The position numbers and the translations under genes are program-made. A DNA stretch of 64,000 nucleotides from Nitrososphaerota archaeon. Lineage in GTDB: Archaea > Thermoproteota > Nitrososphaeria > Nitrososphaerales > UBA183. The stretch is from NCBI GenBank assembly GCA_029785625.1, contig JAFLZI010000001.1, forward strand, positions 1 to 64,000. Reading direction: 5' to 3'. Under the pieces are notes generated by a model. That model did not search any database. It was not told where the DNA came from and was given only the letters and a program-made list of their open reading frames with translations. Each line of letters opens with the position of its first letter. The stretch's first letter is position 1. Shown one piece after another: positions 8,663-17,304 of the stretch.

Positions 8663-9835
8663 TCATCGGACCAGGTCGAGATACTTGAGGCCCGTGCCTG
8701 TGTTGTAGAGCAGCACCTCCTCGTCCCTCGCGACCGCCCCCGCTTCGAGGAGCCTGCGATGCCCCGCGAGCGTGGCCGCGCCCTCCGGGCTCGCGAACAC
8801 CCCTTCCTTGGCGAGCGACTTCATCGCTTCGAGTATCTCAGGGTCGGGGACGGCCACGGCCCCTCCCCCGCTCTCGCGCAGTACCGCCACAATCTGCTTG
8901 CCCGCGAACGGCCTCGGCACCCGGAGCCCAACCGCTATCGTAGTGCCGTCAGGGAAGCCTGGGTCGGGGGCATCCTTCCCAGTGTCCAAAGCATCAACTA
9001 TCGGCGCGCACGCTTCCGACTGAACGGAGAACATCTTGGGCCTGTCGCTCCCGAGGAGGCCCAGTTTCTCCATCTCGTCCAACGCTTTCCACATGCCCAG
9101 GAGGCCCGTCCCGCCTCCCGTGGGGTAGATTATCGCCCCTGGGAGCTCGAAGTCTGTCTGCTCGGCGACCTCGTAGCCCATCGTCTTCTTCCCCTCCAGC
9201 CGGTAGGGCTCCTTGAGGGTGGACATGTCGAAGTAGCCGTCCATCTGCGTCCTCATCCTCGCCCCCGCGTCGCCTATGTTCCCCTCCACCTGCACCACCT
9301 CCGCGCCGTATTGGACGCACTCCTTCACTATCGATTGTGGAGTCTCCGTGGGCATGAAGACCCGGGCGGCCAGCCCTCCCCGGGCGGCATAGCACGCCAG
9401 GGCCGAGCCGGCGTTCCCAGCTGACGGCACGACGAGCTTCTTCAAGCCGAGGTCCTTAGCCTTTGACACGGCCACCGCCATCCCCCTGGCCTTGAAGGTC
9501 CCCGTAGGGATGAGCCCGTCGTCCTTGAGAAGCAGCCCAGACTTCAGCCTCACCACCGGGGTCATCCCCTCTCCAAGCGTCACCACGTTCTGGGGCGCGA
9601 TGCCGGGGAGGACCTCTGAATATCTCCAGAGGGTCTTCTGTCTCCGCCGGAGGCTCTCCTGGGTGAGCGTCTCCTTGGCCTTCTCATAGTCATACAGGCA
9701 GCTCAGGATTGACCCGCAATCGGGGCACGTGCCGAGCGGCCTATCCTGGGCGAATCCCCTCATACAGGAGGTACACCTGACCTCCAGGATGGTGGACGCT
9801 TCAGTGGCTCGTCCCCGGCTGTTCATCATTCTCAC
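8663..9835 (-). CDS. Threonine synthase-type PLP enzyme (first of two in the window)
   Basis: PLP-dependent beta/gamma-replacing enzyme, 390 aa. An N-terminal zinc ribbon (CTSCMRGF...CPDCGSIL, residues ~22-45) is followed by the PLP-lysine motif PTGTFKARG near residue 125, the PSAGNAGSALACYAARGG loop near 155 that binds substrate carboxylate, and the phosphate-binding PTGGGTGLLGMW near 245. This fits threonine synthase, which converts O-phosphohomoserine to threonine. A second family member sits in the hom-lysC-thrB-thrC operon at 50.2-51.4 kb; that copy is the likelier biosynthetic enzyme, so this one may have a different substrate (inference). Alternative starts are Met3 and Met4. It is a solitary gene between two tRNAs. 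Confidence 0.85.
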   Translation of the reverse strand: MRMMNSRGRATEASTILEVRCTSCMRGFAQDRPLGTCPDCGSILSCLYDYEKAKETLTQESLRRRQKTLWRYSEVLPGIAPQNVVTLGEGMTPVVRLKSGLLLKDDGLIPTGTFKARGMAVAVSKAKDLGLKKLVVPSAGNAGSALACYAARGGLAARVFMPTETPQSIVKECVQYGAEVVQVEGNIGDAGARMRTQMDGYFDMSTLKEPYRLEGKKTMGYEVAEQTDFELPGAIIYPTGGGTGLLGMWKALDEMEKLGLLGSDRPKMFSVQSEACAPIVDALDTGKDAPDPGFPDGTTIAVGLRVPRPFAGKQIVAVLRESGGGAVAVPDPEILEAMKSLAKEGVFASPEGAATLAGHRRLLEAGAVARDEEVLLYNTGTGLKYLDLVR

Positions 9836-9901
9836 GCGCGTCCGTTCCGGCCATTAACCCTTCGCAGGCTTTTTAGAACGTCGGCCGGGGGCGAGGCTTG
9901 C

Positions 9902-9986
9902 GCGGGGGTCGCCCAGCATGGTCAACGGCGTGGGACTGAGGCTCCCATCCCTTAGGGGTTCGAGGGTTCGAATCCCTCCCCCCGCA
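9902..9986 (+). tRNA. tRNA-Leu (anticodon GAG)
   Basis: Acceptor GCGGGGG/CCCCCGC, anticodon stem TGGGA/TCCCA with loop CTGAGGC (anticodon GAG), a long type-II variable region of about 14 nt, T-stem GAGGG/CCCTC around TTCGAAT, discriminator A. The following three bases read CCA (9987-9989), so the CCA end seems to be encoded, unlike the other tRNAs here. No intron. Confidence 0.95.
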
Positions 9987-10054
9987 CCACAACCCCCCGC
10001 CGCCAAGGAGACGGGACAGAGCCTTCGCCGCCGCAGCCAAGGTTTAAGCCCACG

Positions 10055-10945
10055 ATGCCCTGCTACAACAGGGTGGAGCACAGGGAAGGATACGCGTCCG
10101 TGCTCGGGTTCGACCTTTTCTACAGGCAGTTCGGCGAGCCCGTGAGGGGGGACGTCCTCGGCCTCCACGGGGGCCCTGGGATGACACACGACTACCTGCT
10201 CTCCTTGGCTGACCTGGCGGAGCACGGCTACCGGGTGACCCTCTACGACCAGTTAGGCTGCGGCAAGTCGCAGGTACCGAAGGACCCTGCCCTCTTCGTG
10301 CCGGAGCACTACGTAGAGGAGGTGGACGCGTTCAGGAAGGAGATGAAGCTGGGCCGGCCGCATCTCATAGGCTCCAGCTGGGGCGGGATGCTCGCGATCG
10401 CATATGCCCTGAAGTACCAGGGGAACATGTCGACGCTGACCACTGTGGGGGGCCTTCACAGCGTCCCCCTCACCGTAAGAGAGATGCAGCGGATGAAAAA
10501 GAGGCTCCCCGCCGGCGTCCAGGCCACCATGGCGAAGTACGAGTCTCTGGGAGAGTACGCGAACCCGGAGTACGCAGACGCGGTCATGGTCTACTACAAG
10601 AAGCACCTGTGCAGGCTCGATCCATGGCCAGACGAAGTGAGCTACTCTCTGAAACACGTCAGCAAACCGGTGTATGGGACGATGAACGGCCCGAACGAGT
10701 TCACTATAACCGGCAACATCCGCTATTGGGACGTGACCAGCCAGCTGCGCACCATAAGGGTCCCGACCCTCGTCCTCGGAGGGAGGTACGACGAGGTCTC
10801 GCCAGTGGTCGCCAGGGAGATCCACAAGCACGTCAAGGGGTCAGAGTTGACCGTCTTCCCGAAGAGCTCCCATCTCCCCTTCTGGGAAGAGCGGGGTGCC
10901 TTCATGAAAAGAGTCCTCCGCTTTCTAGGCTCGCACTACAGCTGA
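10055..10945 (+). CDS. Proline iminopeptidase-like alpha/beta hydrolase (S33)
   Basis: Removes N-terminal proline or other residues from short peptides; archaeal relatives act downstream of the proteasome or tricorn protease. The 296-aa sequence has the oxyanion motif HGGPG (residues 38-42), nucleophile elbow GSSWGG with Ser108, an acid in GRYDEVSP near 248, and the catalytic His in KSSHLPFWE near 275. A cap region separates the two core halves. The length matches the family (about 290-310 aa). The strand-plus ATG at 10055 follows a pyrimidine-poor leader just after tRNA-Leu. Substrate preference cannot be told from sequence, and related esterases share the same triad. Confidence 0.88.
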   Translation: MPCYNRVEHREGYASVLGFDLFYRQFGEPVRGDVLGLHGGPGMTHDYLLSLADLAEHGYRVTLYDQLGCGKSQVPKDPALFVPEHYVEEVDAFRKEMKLGRPHLIGSSWGGMLAIAYALKYQGNMSTLTTVGGLHSVPLTVREMQRMKKRLPAGVQATMAKYESLGEYANPEYADAVMVYYKKHLCRLDPWPDEVSYSLKHVSKPVYGTMNGPNEFTITGNIRYWDVTSQLRTIRVPTLVLGGRYDEVSPVVAREIHKHVKGSELTVFPKSSHLPFWEERGAFMKRVLRFLGSHYS

Positions 10946-11025
10946 CGGCCCGCGGTCTTGGCCGAGAATCGACTCAATGGGCCCACCCAGGCAGCCATCG
11001 CTGTGAGGCACCGAGGGTGGGGGTA

Positions 11026-11556
11026 TCAGGACCTGGGCCGCTCTGCCGTCGTTCCAGCCACAGATCCTTCTGCCGCCTCGAACTCTCGCACCGACCCCTC
11101 CTGTCCCTGCTCTACGAACTCAGGCTTCAGCGACCGCAGCACAGCTATCGCCTCGTCGGCCCTCAGGCGTCGCGTCCGGATGAGATAGGCCGCCAGCACG
11201 CACCCGGTCCTCCCTTCTCCTGCGAGGCAGTGCACCATGACCGCCTTCCCCTCCTTCCTGCGGTCTAGGATGTACCCTACCGCCCTTTCCATGGACTCGA
11301 CGCTGGGGGGGAGGTGGTCGTGCATCGATACATGCCCAACGTCCAAGGGGTACCCGGCTGTCCACGCCGCCGGCAGCGGCCGCTCCGTGAGCGTGAGGAC
11401 ACTGCGTATGCCGTTTTTCACCAGCCATCCCACCTGCTCCCTGGAAGCAGGGTACCCGGACCCAGCAAGGGAGGTGCCTTCAATCCAGACGAACCCAGTG
11501 GGCTCGTCAGCCGCCAACGCTCTGACCCTCCTTAGGAAGACCCCGCCGGTGCCCAA
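11026..11556 (-). CDS. Dual-specificity/tyrosine protein phosphatase-like protein
   Basis: Cysteine-based phosphatase of 176 aa. The P-loop VHCLAGEGRTG gives the CX5R signature with Cys110 and Arg116. The upstream SMHDHLPP supplies a likely general-acid Asp80, and the small single-domain length is normal for archaeal dual-specificity phosphatases. The C-terminal tail of about 20 residues is low-complexity and may be disordered. It is convergent with the S33 hydrolase gene. The substrate could be a phosphoprotein, an RNA 5' end or an inositol phosphate; nothing in the context decides. Confidence 0.87.
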   Translation of the reverse strand: MGTGGVFLRRVRALAADEPTGFVWIEGTSLAGSGYPASREQVGWLVKNGIRSVLTLTERPLPAAWTAGYPLDVGHVSMHDHLPPSVESMERAVGYILDRRKEGKAVMVHCLAGEGRTGCVLAAYLIRTRRLRADEAIAVLRSLKPEFVEQGQEGSVREFEAAEGSVAGTTAERPRS

Positions 11557-11592
11557 AATCGGGACTTTCTGGTCCCTGCTGTTTTAGAACCT

Positions 11593-11886
11593 TTAGGCTT
11601 GGACTACTTCGAGGCGCCCGTAGCGGCCGACGTTCAGCCGCAGCTCCCCGCGGAAGCTGTTCGTGTAGCCGTTGGTTATCCTCACCTTGGAGCCCTGCTT
11701 CACCATGTCAATCTGATCGTCCCAGAGTGAGAGCTTGATCTGGCCCGTTTCGTCCTTCAACATGCAGTCGGCCACCCTCGCCTCACCCCCGGTCCTCAGG
11801 TTGACGTTCCGGGGCTCTGCCATCTCGACGATCTCGCCTTCTGCGTCGACCCTCCTCATGCCGTCGCGCAGATCGTGTATGTTCAT
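11593..11886 (-). CDS. OB-fold single-stranded nucleic-acid-binding protein
   Basis: A 97-aa single OB-fold protein resembling the N-terminal domain of crenarchaeal SSB/RPA. The pattern GEIVEMAEPRNVNL, then VADCMLKDETGQIKLSLWDDQIDMVKQGSKVRITNGY, is the typical beta1-beta3 and beta4 course of this fold with aromatic and basic residues on the binding face. There is no zinc finger and no acidic C-terminal tail, so it is shorter than a full SSB. It is upstream of, and co-directional with, the phosphatase gene (36-bp gap). A role in ssDNA or RNA binding is inferred from the family. Confidence 0.8.
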   Translation of the reverse strand: MNIHDLRDGMRRVDAEGEIVEMAEPRNVNLRTGGEARVADCMLKDETGQIKLSLWDDQIDMVKQGSKVRITNGYTNSFRGELRLNVGRYGRLEVVQA

Positions 11887-11983
11887 ATGAGTCGCTGGTC
11901 ACCGGACAGCATTATTTAACATTGAAGCGCCTGTAGAGCCTTCGGAAACCGTTTAATGAGAAAGGGTTTGGCTGCCACACCAG

Positions 11984-13018
11984 TTGACAGCAGGACTAAC
12001 AGAAGCCGGTCTCCTCATCCTGGCGTTCGCCGCACCTTTCGTCCTGCTCCTTGCTCTCTTTCCGTCCTATCTCAGAGCCCTCACAAGGCTGGGACGCGTG
12101 GCTGATGACGCCCACAAGAGCCCTCCGACCAAGGTTCCAATGCCAGCTGGGCCTCTGCTCTTCGCTGGCTTGGCTGTCGGCGAACTGGCTGTGGCCGTCG
12201 GGTTCCGGACCTACGTCCCGGTGGCGGTGGCGGCCGGCGCCGGCGTGGCCTTTGCCATCGGGCTTGTCGACGACCTATACGTCTTGGGGGGGAAGACAAA
12301 GCCTATTCTGCTCCTCCTCGCCGGCATCGCATTCGTCTCTCTGAGCGTACTGCAGCCCACGCTCTACCGGGCAGACATCTTCTTCCCCATCCTCGGGGAC
12401 ACGGCCCCTCACTTCATCATCTACACCGTCCTGGCGGTGGCCGCCTTCCCGGTGGTCGCCAACGCGTTCAACATGATGGACGCGTTCAACGGCGAGATTT
12501 CATGGTTCACCCTGCTCACCTCGCTGGCGCTGCTGGTCGGGGTCACTTCGCGCGCTCTGTTCCAGAGCAGTTTCTCGCCCTCTAGGGTGGCTTCTTCGCT
12601 CCCTCTGGTGGCGGTCGCAGCAGCCTTCCTGATCTACAACCGCTACCCCTCGAGGGCTTTCGATGGCGACAGCGGCAGCCTCATGTTCGGGGCCGCGTTC
12701 GCAGGGCTCGCCGTCACCGGAGGGGTGGAGATAGCCGCCATCATAGCCATCGTCCCTGCCATCCTGAACTCCTTCTACACACTCTCCAGCGTCAGAGGCT
12801 TCGTCGAAAGGAGGAAGATGGCCTCCAGGCCCACTTACATCGGCGAAGACGGTCTGCTTCACGCGTCGATGGAGAAGGACGCGCCAAACACCCTGGTCAG
12901 ACTCGTCCTCCTGACCTCGTCGATGTCTGAGCGCGAGCTGGTAGCTAACATCGTGTCGCTGACCGCAGTTGCCTGCGTGTTCTCGGTCATCATCTCTCTC
13001 ATGACCTGGGTGATCTAA
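11984..13018 (+). CDS. Glycosyltransferase family 4 (polyprenyl-phosphate sugar-1-phosphate transferase)
   Basis: Integral membrane enzyme of the MraY/WecA/GPT family that loads a sugar-1-phosphate, probably HexNAc, onto a polyprenyl phosphate as the first step of glycan assembly. About ten hydrophobic segments cover the 344 residues. Family signatures are GLVDDLY near residue 93 (Asp pair for metal), NAFNMMDAFNG near 160, and the cytosolic FDGDSGS near 222. Starts at TTG 11984. Archaeal relatives (AglH-type) start N-glycan or dolichyl-linked oligosaccharide synthesis. The neighbouring sugar-modifying genes at 13.2-17 kb support a surface-glycan role. Confidence 0.88.
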   Translation: MTAGLTEAGLLILAFAAPFVLLLALFPSYLRALTRLGRVADDAHKSPPTKVPMPAGPLLFAGLAVGELAVAVGFRTYVPVAVAAGAGVAFAIGLVDDLYVLGGKTKPILLLLAGIAFVSLSVLQPTLYRADIFFPILGDTAPHFIIYTVLAVAAFPVVANAFNMMDAFNGEISWFTLLTSLALLVGVTSRALFQSSFSPSRVASSLPLVAVAAAFLIYNRYPSRAFDGDSGSLMFGAAFAGLAVTGGVEIAAIIAIVPAILNSFYTLSSVRGFVERRKMASRPTYIGEDGLLHASMEKDAPNTLVRLVLLTSSMSERELVANIVSLTAVACVFSVIISLMTWVI

Positions 13019-13040
13019 GCTGAGGCTCCTGCCTCTCTTC

Positions 13041-13271
13041 ATGATAGAGCTAGCTGCCTTTCTGCTCATCATCCTGGAGACCTATGTCTTCTTCACGTTC
13101 GTCGTCCCTCTGGGGCCCATCCCGCACACCCTCACGGACTACACTACCCTCGCGCTCCTCAAGATGTTCCTCATCCTCGTATTGGGCGCCCTTTGGTTCG
13201 TTGTCCTAGACGGCCTGACCAAACTCTATGTGCGGACCAGGGTCAGGAACGCTCCCAGGCCTTCATCCTAG
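13041..13271 (+). CDS. Small two-helix membrane protein, unknown
   Basis: A 76-aa protein with two predicted membrane helices (residues ~2-25 and ~38-60) joined by a short loop and a basic C-terminus. It starts 22 bp after the GT4 gene and is probably co-transcribed. No recognised domain; it may be an accessory subunit of the transferase. Its 3' end overlaps the convergent acyltransferase gene by 29 bp. Confidence 0.55.
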   Translation: MIELAAFLLIILETYVFFTFVVPLGPIPHTLTDYTTLALLKMFLILVLGALWFVVLDGLTKLYVRTRVRNAPRPSS

Positions 13272-13674
13272 CGTCGAACTCCTTCCTGCTGTACGCGACC
13301 CTGGCCGGGACCCCCATGACCACCTTCCCCGGGGGCACGTCTCTCGTCACCACGGCCCCCATGGCGACGACCGCGCGTCGCCCGACCGTGACGCCGGCCT
13401 TGATGACCGCTCTCGCGCCGACGACCGCTCCGTCCTCTATCGTGACCCCGATCATCTTCTTGCTGGGCGGATACGGGTCGTTGGTCAGCACCGCAGCAGG
13501 GCCTATGAATACCCCCTTCCCTATCCTGGACTTGGGGGGGATGTACGCGCTCCCTTCGATCATGGTCCCGCTCCCCACCTTCACGTCGTAGTCGACGTGG
13601 GCCAGCGAGCCGATCTTCACGTCGTCCCCTATCTCTGTCCCGGACCCCACGTAGGCGAAGTGCCACACGCGCAC
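13243..13674 (-). CDS. Hexapeptide-repeat acyltransferase (sugar N-acetyltransferase-like)
   Basis: Left-handed beta-helix acyltransferase. The 143-aa sequence is a run of [LIV]-G-x4 turns (VGSGTEIGDDVKIGS, VGSGTMIEGSAYI, IGKGVFIGPAAVL, VGARAVIKAGVTVGRRAVVAMGAVV) and ends in the typical VMGVPARV. It resembles WlbB-type UDP-sugar 3-N-acetyltransferases, which act after a WlbA-type dehydrogenase, and the gene just upstream is of that class. The annotated start is GTG 13674. The frame upstream still reads like the family (INFIAPDAKLGKN) but has no ATG, GTG or TTG, so the true start may be unusual or the N-terminus lost. Confidence 0.85.
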   Translation of the reverse strand: MRVWHFAYVGSGTEIGDDVKIGSLAHVDYDVKVGSGTMIEGSAYIPPKSRIGKGVFIGPAAVLTNDPYPPSKKMIGVTIEDGAVVGARAVIKAGVTVGRRAVVAMGAVVTRDVPPGKVVMGVPARVAYSRKEFDARMKAWERS

Positions 13675-13726
13675 GTTCTTCCCGAGCTTCGCATCCGGCG
13701 CGATGAAGTTGATTACCTTCGTCCTC

Positions 13727-14665
13727 TCACCTGAGATAGATGGGCGTCCCCGACGCGCTTGACGCCAGCACCGCCTCCGCCACCCTGAGGACGTTGAGCC
13801 CGTCCCTCCCCGTGACCAGAGGGTGTCTCTTTTCTTCGATCGCGGAGACGAACTCTTTCAGTTCGAGGGTCAGCGGTTCCTGTACCGGTCTCGTTGGGAC
13901 CGTGGTGACCTCGCCCTCGTGTATGCTGGTCTGCTGAGTCACGAAGTCGACGTCCACCACCCCTCCAGAGAAGACCGCGCTCATGGTCCGCACGCGGTGG
14001 GGGGTGATCCAATTGGTGACGAGGAAGGCGGTCCTCTGGCCGGAGAAGCCCAGCAGGATGGTCGCGAAGTCTTCGTGCTCCGGCGGGTCGCGCATGGACC
14101 CGACCCTGGCGTAGACCACCTTCGGCACCTCCCCGAAAAGCCAGCAGGCTGTGTCGATGTCGTGGACAGACGCGTCCTGCACGATGCCAACGTCGCTGAT
14201 GCCCGCCCCCATCCTGTTCTCCCGGTGGAACTCCAGGAGGATGGGCTCCCCTAGCCTTTTCTCGGATATCATCCGCCTCAGGGCAGTGATGGGTGGGTTG
14301 AAGCGCTCGATGAACCCAACAGTCAGCGCCCTTTCTGCCTTCCTGGCCGCTTCGATCAGGGCTTCCCCGTCCTTCACCGTAGTCGACAGGGGCTTCTCGA
14401 CGAAGGCGTGGAGCCCCGCCGCAAGCGCCTTGGTGGCGACCTGGAAGTGGGTCGTGGCTGGCGTGCAGATCGTGACGCCGTCCAACTGCTCCTTCTCGAG
14501 CATCGCCTCCAGCGAGAGGTAGGCGGGGACGCGATACTTCTTGGAAAGGGCCTCGGCCCTCTCCACATTCATGTCGCAGACCGCGGCCAGACACTGGAGC
14601 TCGTTCAACACCCGGACGTGGTTCTTTCCCCACCCGCCGGTCCCTATGACGGCTATGCGCGTCAA
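13727..14665 (-). CDS. Gfo/Idh/MocA-family NAD(P)-dependent sugar oxidoreductase
   Basis: A 312-aa dehydrogenase. Rossmann motif VIGTGGWGKNHVRV (residues 6-19), signature EKPLSTT near 95, and the active-site motif DASVHDIDTACWL near 172 with the His expected for proton transfer. The fit is best to UDP-N-acetylglucosaminuronate 3-dehydrogenase (WlbA)-like members, because a hexapeptide acyltransferase follows 52 bp downstream. Such pairs, with an aminotransferase, build diamino-sugars; no aminotransferase is present here. The third gene of the set is the divergent nucleotide-sugar-dehydrogenase-like gene upstream. Confidence 0.88.
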   Translation of the reverse strand: MTRIAVIGTGGWGKNHVRVLNELQCLAAVCDMNVERAEALSKKYRVPAYLSLEAMLEKEQLDGVTICTPATTHFQVATKALAAGLHAFVEKPLSTTVKDGEALIEAARKAERALTVGFIERFNPPITALRRMISEKRLGEPILLEFHRENRMGAGISDVGIVQDASVHDIDTACWLFGEVPKVVYARVGSMRDPPEHEDFATILLGFSGQRTAFLVTNWITPHRVRTMSAVFSGGVVDVDFVTQQTSIHEGEVTTVPTRPVQEPLTLELKEFVSAIEEKRHPLVTGRDGLNVLRVAEAVLASSASGTPIYLR

Positions 14666-14708
14666 CTGTTTTGCCGCCGCCAGAAAACAGGATTTAGGGT
14701 TATGCCGC

Positions 14709-15836
14709 TCACTCTCTCCTCAGGTCAGGGGTCGCCGAGATTATGGTGGTCTCTTCTCCCCTCAGGCTCTTCCTGGATGACTTCAGCGACTCCAGGTCGT
14801 CCTTGGAGCATGCTATCACCACGTTGTGCTTGAGCGGGTCGAAGGGCTCAGGCCCACCTCTGGCCCTCCCTGCGAGAAGCTCGACGTCTGTCACGTAGTC
14901 CCTGAGCCTCTGCTGTATGCTCTCGGCCACCTGCAGCCGCTCCCCGCGCATCTCATATCTGTCCAGCGACCAGAGCAGGGAGATCTTAGTCCTGCTGGCT
15001 TTCAACTGCTTCTCTTTGAGTGCTTCCCTGGTCTCGTCCACGACGTACCTGACGTAGTTGTCGAAGCTCTTCAGGGCCGCCCCGGCCAGATATGCCACGG
15101 CTTCGCCCGCCTCTTCGCTGGCTTGGATGGCCTTCAACTCATAGAGGTATCTTGTGAACTCATCCAGGTAGGCCTCCGAAGGCCTCTGAAGTGAGACCTT
15201 CGCCTCCCTGGCTTTCCGCGCAATCTCAATCTCCGTCACCGAGGCCACCGCTGTCTTCATCACAGACGCGGCATACTCGAGTTCGGCTGAGAACACGTTC
15301 TGCGAGCTCGGGGAGTAGCCCAGGGCCTGCAGCGGCCCCTTCTCCCGAATCCCGGCGAAGGCCACGACCGCTGGCTTCTGTTCCCTCGGCCTGAGGGGCA
15401 TGTAGGCATACGTGAGGGTGGCGCCGACCTGCAGCCCGGTCTGCTTTTCAACCAGCATAATGTTGTCCGAATTTCCCCCGGGGCCTGAAGGGATTGCGTT
15501 GACCAGACACACCCCCTTGGACAGATATTTCGCAAGGTCCCGCAGCTTGGAGCCCGCTTCGATGAGCGTCTCCTCTGACGGGCGCCTCAACTTTGGGGTG
15601 AAAAAGACGACCTGCGCCTCCCCAAGGACCTGCTCAAGTGGCTTGAAGCTGAGCAGAGGCTCCTCTGCCATCACAGCCTGCAGGTCCAGGTTCCTCTTCA
15701 GGAGGCTCGGGTCCAGCTCCATGGCCATCTGAAGCGTCTCGTCTACAATGGTGACCTGGGCGGTGTCGACAAGGTCAGCCGCCAGCCTATATGCTTCGCT
15801 GGTGAGTCCGTACATGGCAACCTTGATCTTTGGCAA
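14709..15836 (-). CDS. Divergent nucleotide-sugar dehydrogenase-like protein
   Basis: A 375-aa protein with an N-terminal Rossmann-like segment (VAMYGLTSEAYRLAADL, then a strand ending in an acidic residue). A central part resembles UDP-glucose/GDP-mannose dehydrogenases: FFTPKLRRPSEETL, NAIPSGPGG, and the helix TEIEIARKAREAKVSL corresponding to the KLaeN.fra.niala helix. I do not find the GxGxxG in clean form or the conserved catalytic Cys, so it may not oxidise a sugar. First gene of a three-gene minus-strand set with the Gfo/Idh enzyme and acyltransferase. The family assignment is tentative; a regulatory or binding role is possible. Confidence 0.5.
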   Translation of the reverse strand: MPKIKVAMYGLTSEAYRLAADLVDTAQVTIVDETLQMAMELDPSLLKRNLDLQAVMAEEPLLSFKPLEQVLGEAQVVFFTPKLRRPSEETLIEAGSKLRDLAKYLSKGVCLVNAIPSGPGGNSDNIMLVEKQTGLQVGATLTYAYMPLRPREQKPAVVAFAGIREKGPLQALGYSPSSQNVFSAELEYAASVMKTAVASVTEIEIARKAREAKVSLQRPSEAYLDEFTRYLYELKAIQASEEAGEAVAYLAGAALKSFDNYVRYVVDETREALKEKQLKASRTKISLLWSLDRYEMRGERLQVAESIQQRLRDYVTDVELLAGRARGGPEPFDPLKHNVVIACSKDDLESLKSSRKSLRGEETTIISATPDLRRE

Positions 15837-15950
15837 AGGCTCCTATCGGCAAGCAACGGTTCGGTATTATACTTTGAAGTCCACCTTTGCATGAAACGCG
15901 GGCAAACGGATTAGTATGCACCCCTGGAATCGAGAAACGCGAGTGTCTCC

Positions 15951-17003
15951 ATGAGAGTCTGGTTTGACGTTCTGACCCCGAAACAGGTGCTTTTCTTCGG
16001 CCCCATGGTCGCAGAACTCACGTCTCTGGGGGCGGAGGTCCTGGTTACTTCACGCAGGTACAGGGAGGTCGGCCCCCTCGCCGCCCGGGCTGGCTTGAAT
16101 ATGACTTTCGTAGGTGAAAGGGGACGCAAAGGGAAGGAGGAACAGCTCCTGGCGGCGACCAGGAGACAGGAGGAGATGATACCGCTGGTGAAGCGGTTCG
16201 GGCCGAACGTGGCGGTCTCCACAGCGTCGGCGGTGTGCGCCAGGGTGGCCTTCGGCCTTGGGATCAAGCATGTTGCTGTGAACGACTCTCCACACTCAGA
16301 AGTCGCCGGGCGGCTCTCCCTGCCCTTGAGCCATCGCCTCCTCTGCCCCTGGGTCATACCGTACGGGGCCTGGGCGCCTTACGGCCTGCGGAGGGACCAG
16401 GTGACCACCTACCGGGCCCTGGATCCTGCAGCATGGCTGAAGAGGCCGCCTATCTCGGGGCCGGTCCCGGGGCTGGACCGTTCCAGGGACACCATCACGG
16501 TCAGGTTCCAGGAGAGCGACGCCCCCTACCTGGCCCGGGCTGACATGAACTGGTCTGACAGGGTGCTCGCCTCCCTGGCCGAGGAATTCTCTGACGCCAA
16601 CATAGTGGCGCTGTGCAGATATGACTATCAGGTCGAGGAGGTGAAAGGCAGGTTCGGGTCGAGGGTCATCGTACCGGAGGAAGTGGTCGGGGGGCACGAC
16701 CTGTTGGCGGTCACTGACCTCTTTGTCGGCATGGGTGGGACCATGAGCGCTGAGGCCGCCCTGATGGGGGTGCCGACTATCTCGGCTTTCCAGGGCTCAC
16801 TCTACACCGACAGGTACCTGATGAAGGTCGGCCTGCTTGAGAAGGCTGCGACGCCCTCTTCGATAGTCTCCAAGGCCAGGCGCCTCCTCGAGGGCTCGAC
16901 CAAGGCCAAGATAGCCCGCAGGGCACGGAGCGTCCTGGACTCGATGGAAGACCCTGTCCTCCGGGTAGCGACACAGATAGAGAAGACAGCCAAGCAAGCC
17001 TAA
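15951..17003 (+). CDS. DUF354-type glycosyltransferase-like protein
   Basis: A 350-aa protein of the DUF354 group within the GT-B/UDP-GlcNAc 2-epimerase superfamily. The N-terminus MRVWFDVLTPKQVLFFGPMV is the family hallmark (usually MKVWIDI.NPPHVHFF). A central HVAVNDSPHSEV and the late FVGMGGTMSAEAALMGVPTI, a nucleotide-sugar-binding GGTM-E motif, are also present. Function in the family is not experimentally settled; a sugar transferase or epimerase in surface-glycan synthesis is likely. Divergent from the three-gene sugar set, with short TATA-like elements for both directions in the 114-bp spacer (tattatactt near 15871-15880). Confidence 0.82.
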   Translation: MRVWFDVLTPKQVLFFGPMVAELTSLGAEVLVTSRRYREVGPLAARAGLNMTFVGERGRKGKEEQLLAATRRQEEMIPLVKRFGPNVAVSTASAVCARVAFGLGIKHVAVNDSPHSEVAGRLSLPLSHRLLCPWVIPYGAWAPYGLRRDQVTTYRALDPAAWLKRPPISGPVPGLDRSRDTITVRFQESDAPYLARADMNWSDRVLASLAEEFSDANIVALCRYDYQVEEVKGRFGSRVIVPEEVVGGHDLLAVTDLFVGMGGTMSAEAALMGVPTISAFQGSLYTDRYLMKVGLLEKAATPSSIVSKARRLLEGSTKAKIARRARSVLDSMEDPVLRVATQIEKTAKQA

Positions 17004-17031
17004 AACACCGCGCTAGGGTGCGTCCGTCCGC

Positions 17032-17105
17032 AGCCCGGTCGTCTAGTTGGTCAAGGATGGAGGCCTTTGGAGCCTTCGACCCTGGTTCGAATCCAGGCCG
17101 GGCTA
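17032..17105 (+). tRNA. tRNA-Gln (anticodon UUG)
   Basis: Acceptor AGCCCGG/CCGGGCT, anticodon stem GAGGC/GCCTT with loop CTTTGGA (anticodon TTG), T-stem CCTGG/CCAGG around TTCGAAT, discriminator A. No intron and no encoded CCA. Lies 28 bp after the DUF354 gene. Confidence 0.93.
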
Positions 17106-17265
17106 GTCTTCGATCGCTCAGAATAGACTCATTGGTAAACACGACACAATTCCGACGAATTGAACCCATCGGCGACGGGACCTTCGGGTCGGGCCACTGT
17201 GGTCGTAGTCTCAGCGTGGCAGGCTCGCCTCAAGCAGGGCACGTCCGAAAGCCTAGGTCAATCGT

Positions 17266-17292
17266 TCCCTAAATAGCCTAACCTGTTAGGGA
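17266..17292 (+). promoter_or_regulatory. Inverted repeat in the promoter/leader of the secreted-protein gene
   Basis: The heptamer tccctaa (17266-17272) is matched by ttaggga (17286-17292) across a 13-nt spacer, ending 12 bases before the ATG at 17305. The spacer contains an AT-rich stretch (aaatag). It could be an operator or an mRNA hairpin. The preceding ~160 bp back to tRNA-Gln hold nothing else I can recognise. Confidence 0.35.
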
Positions 17293-17304
17293 GCGGGCGG
17301 AACA

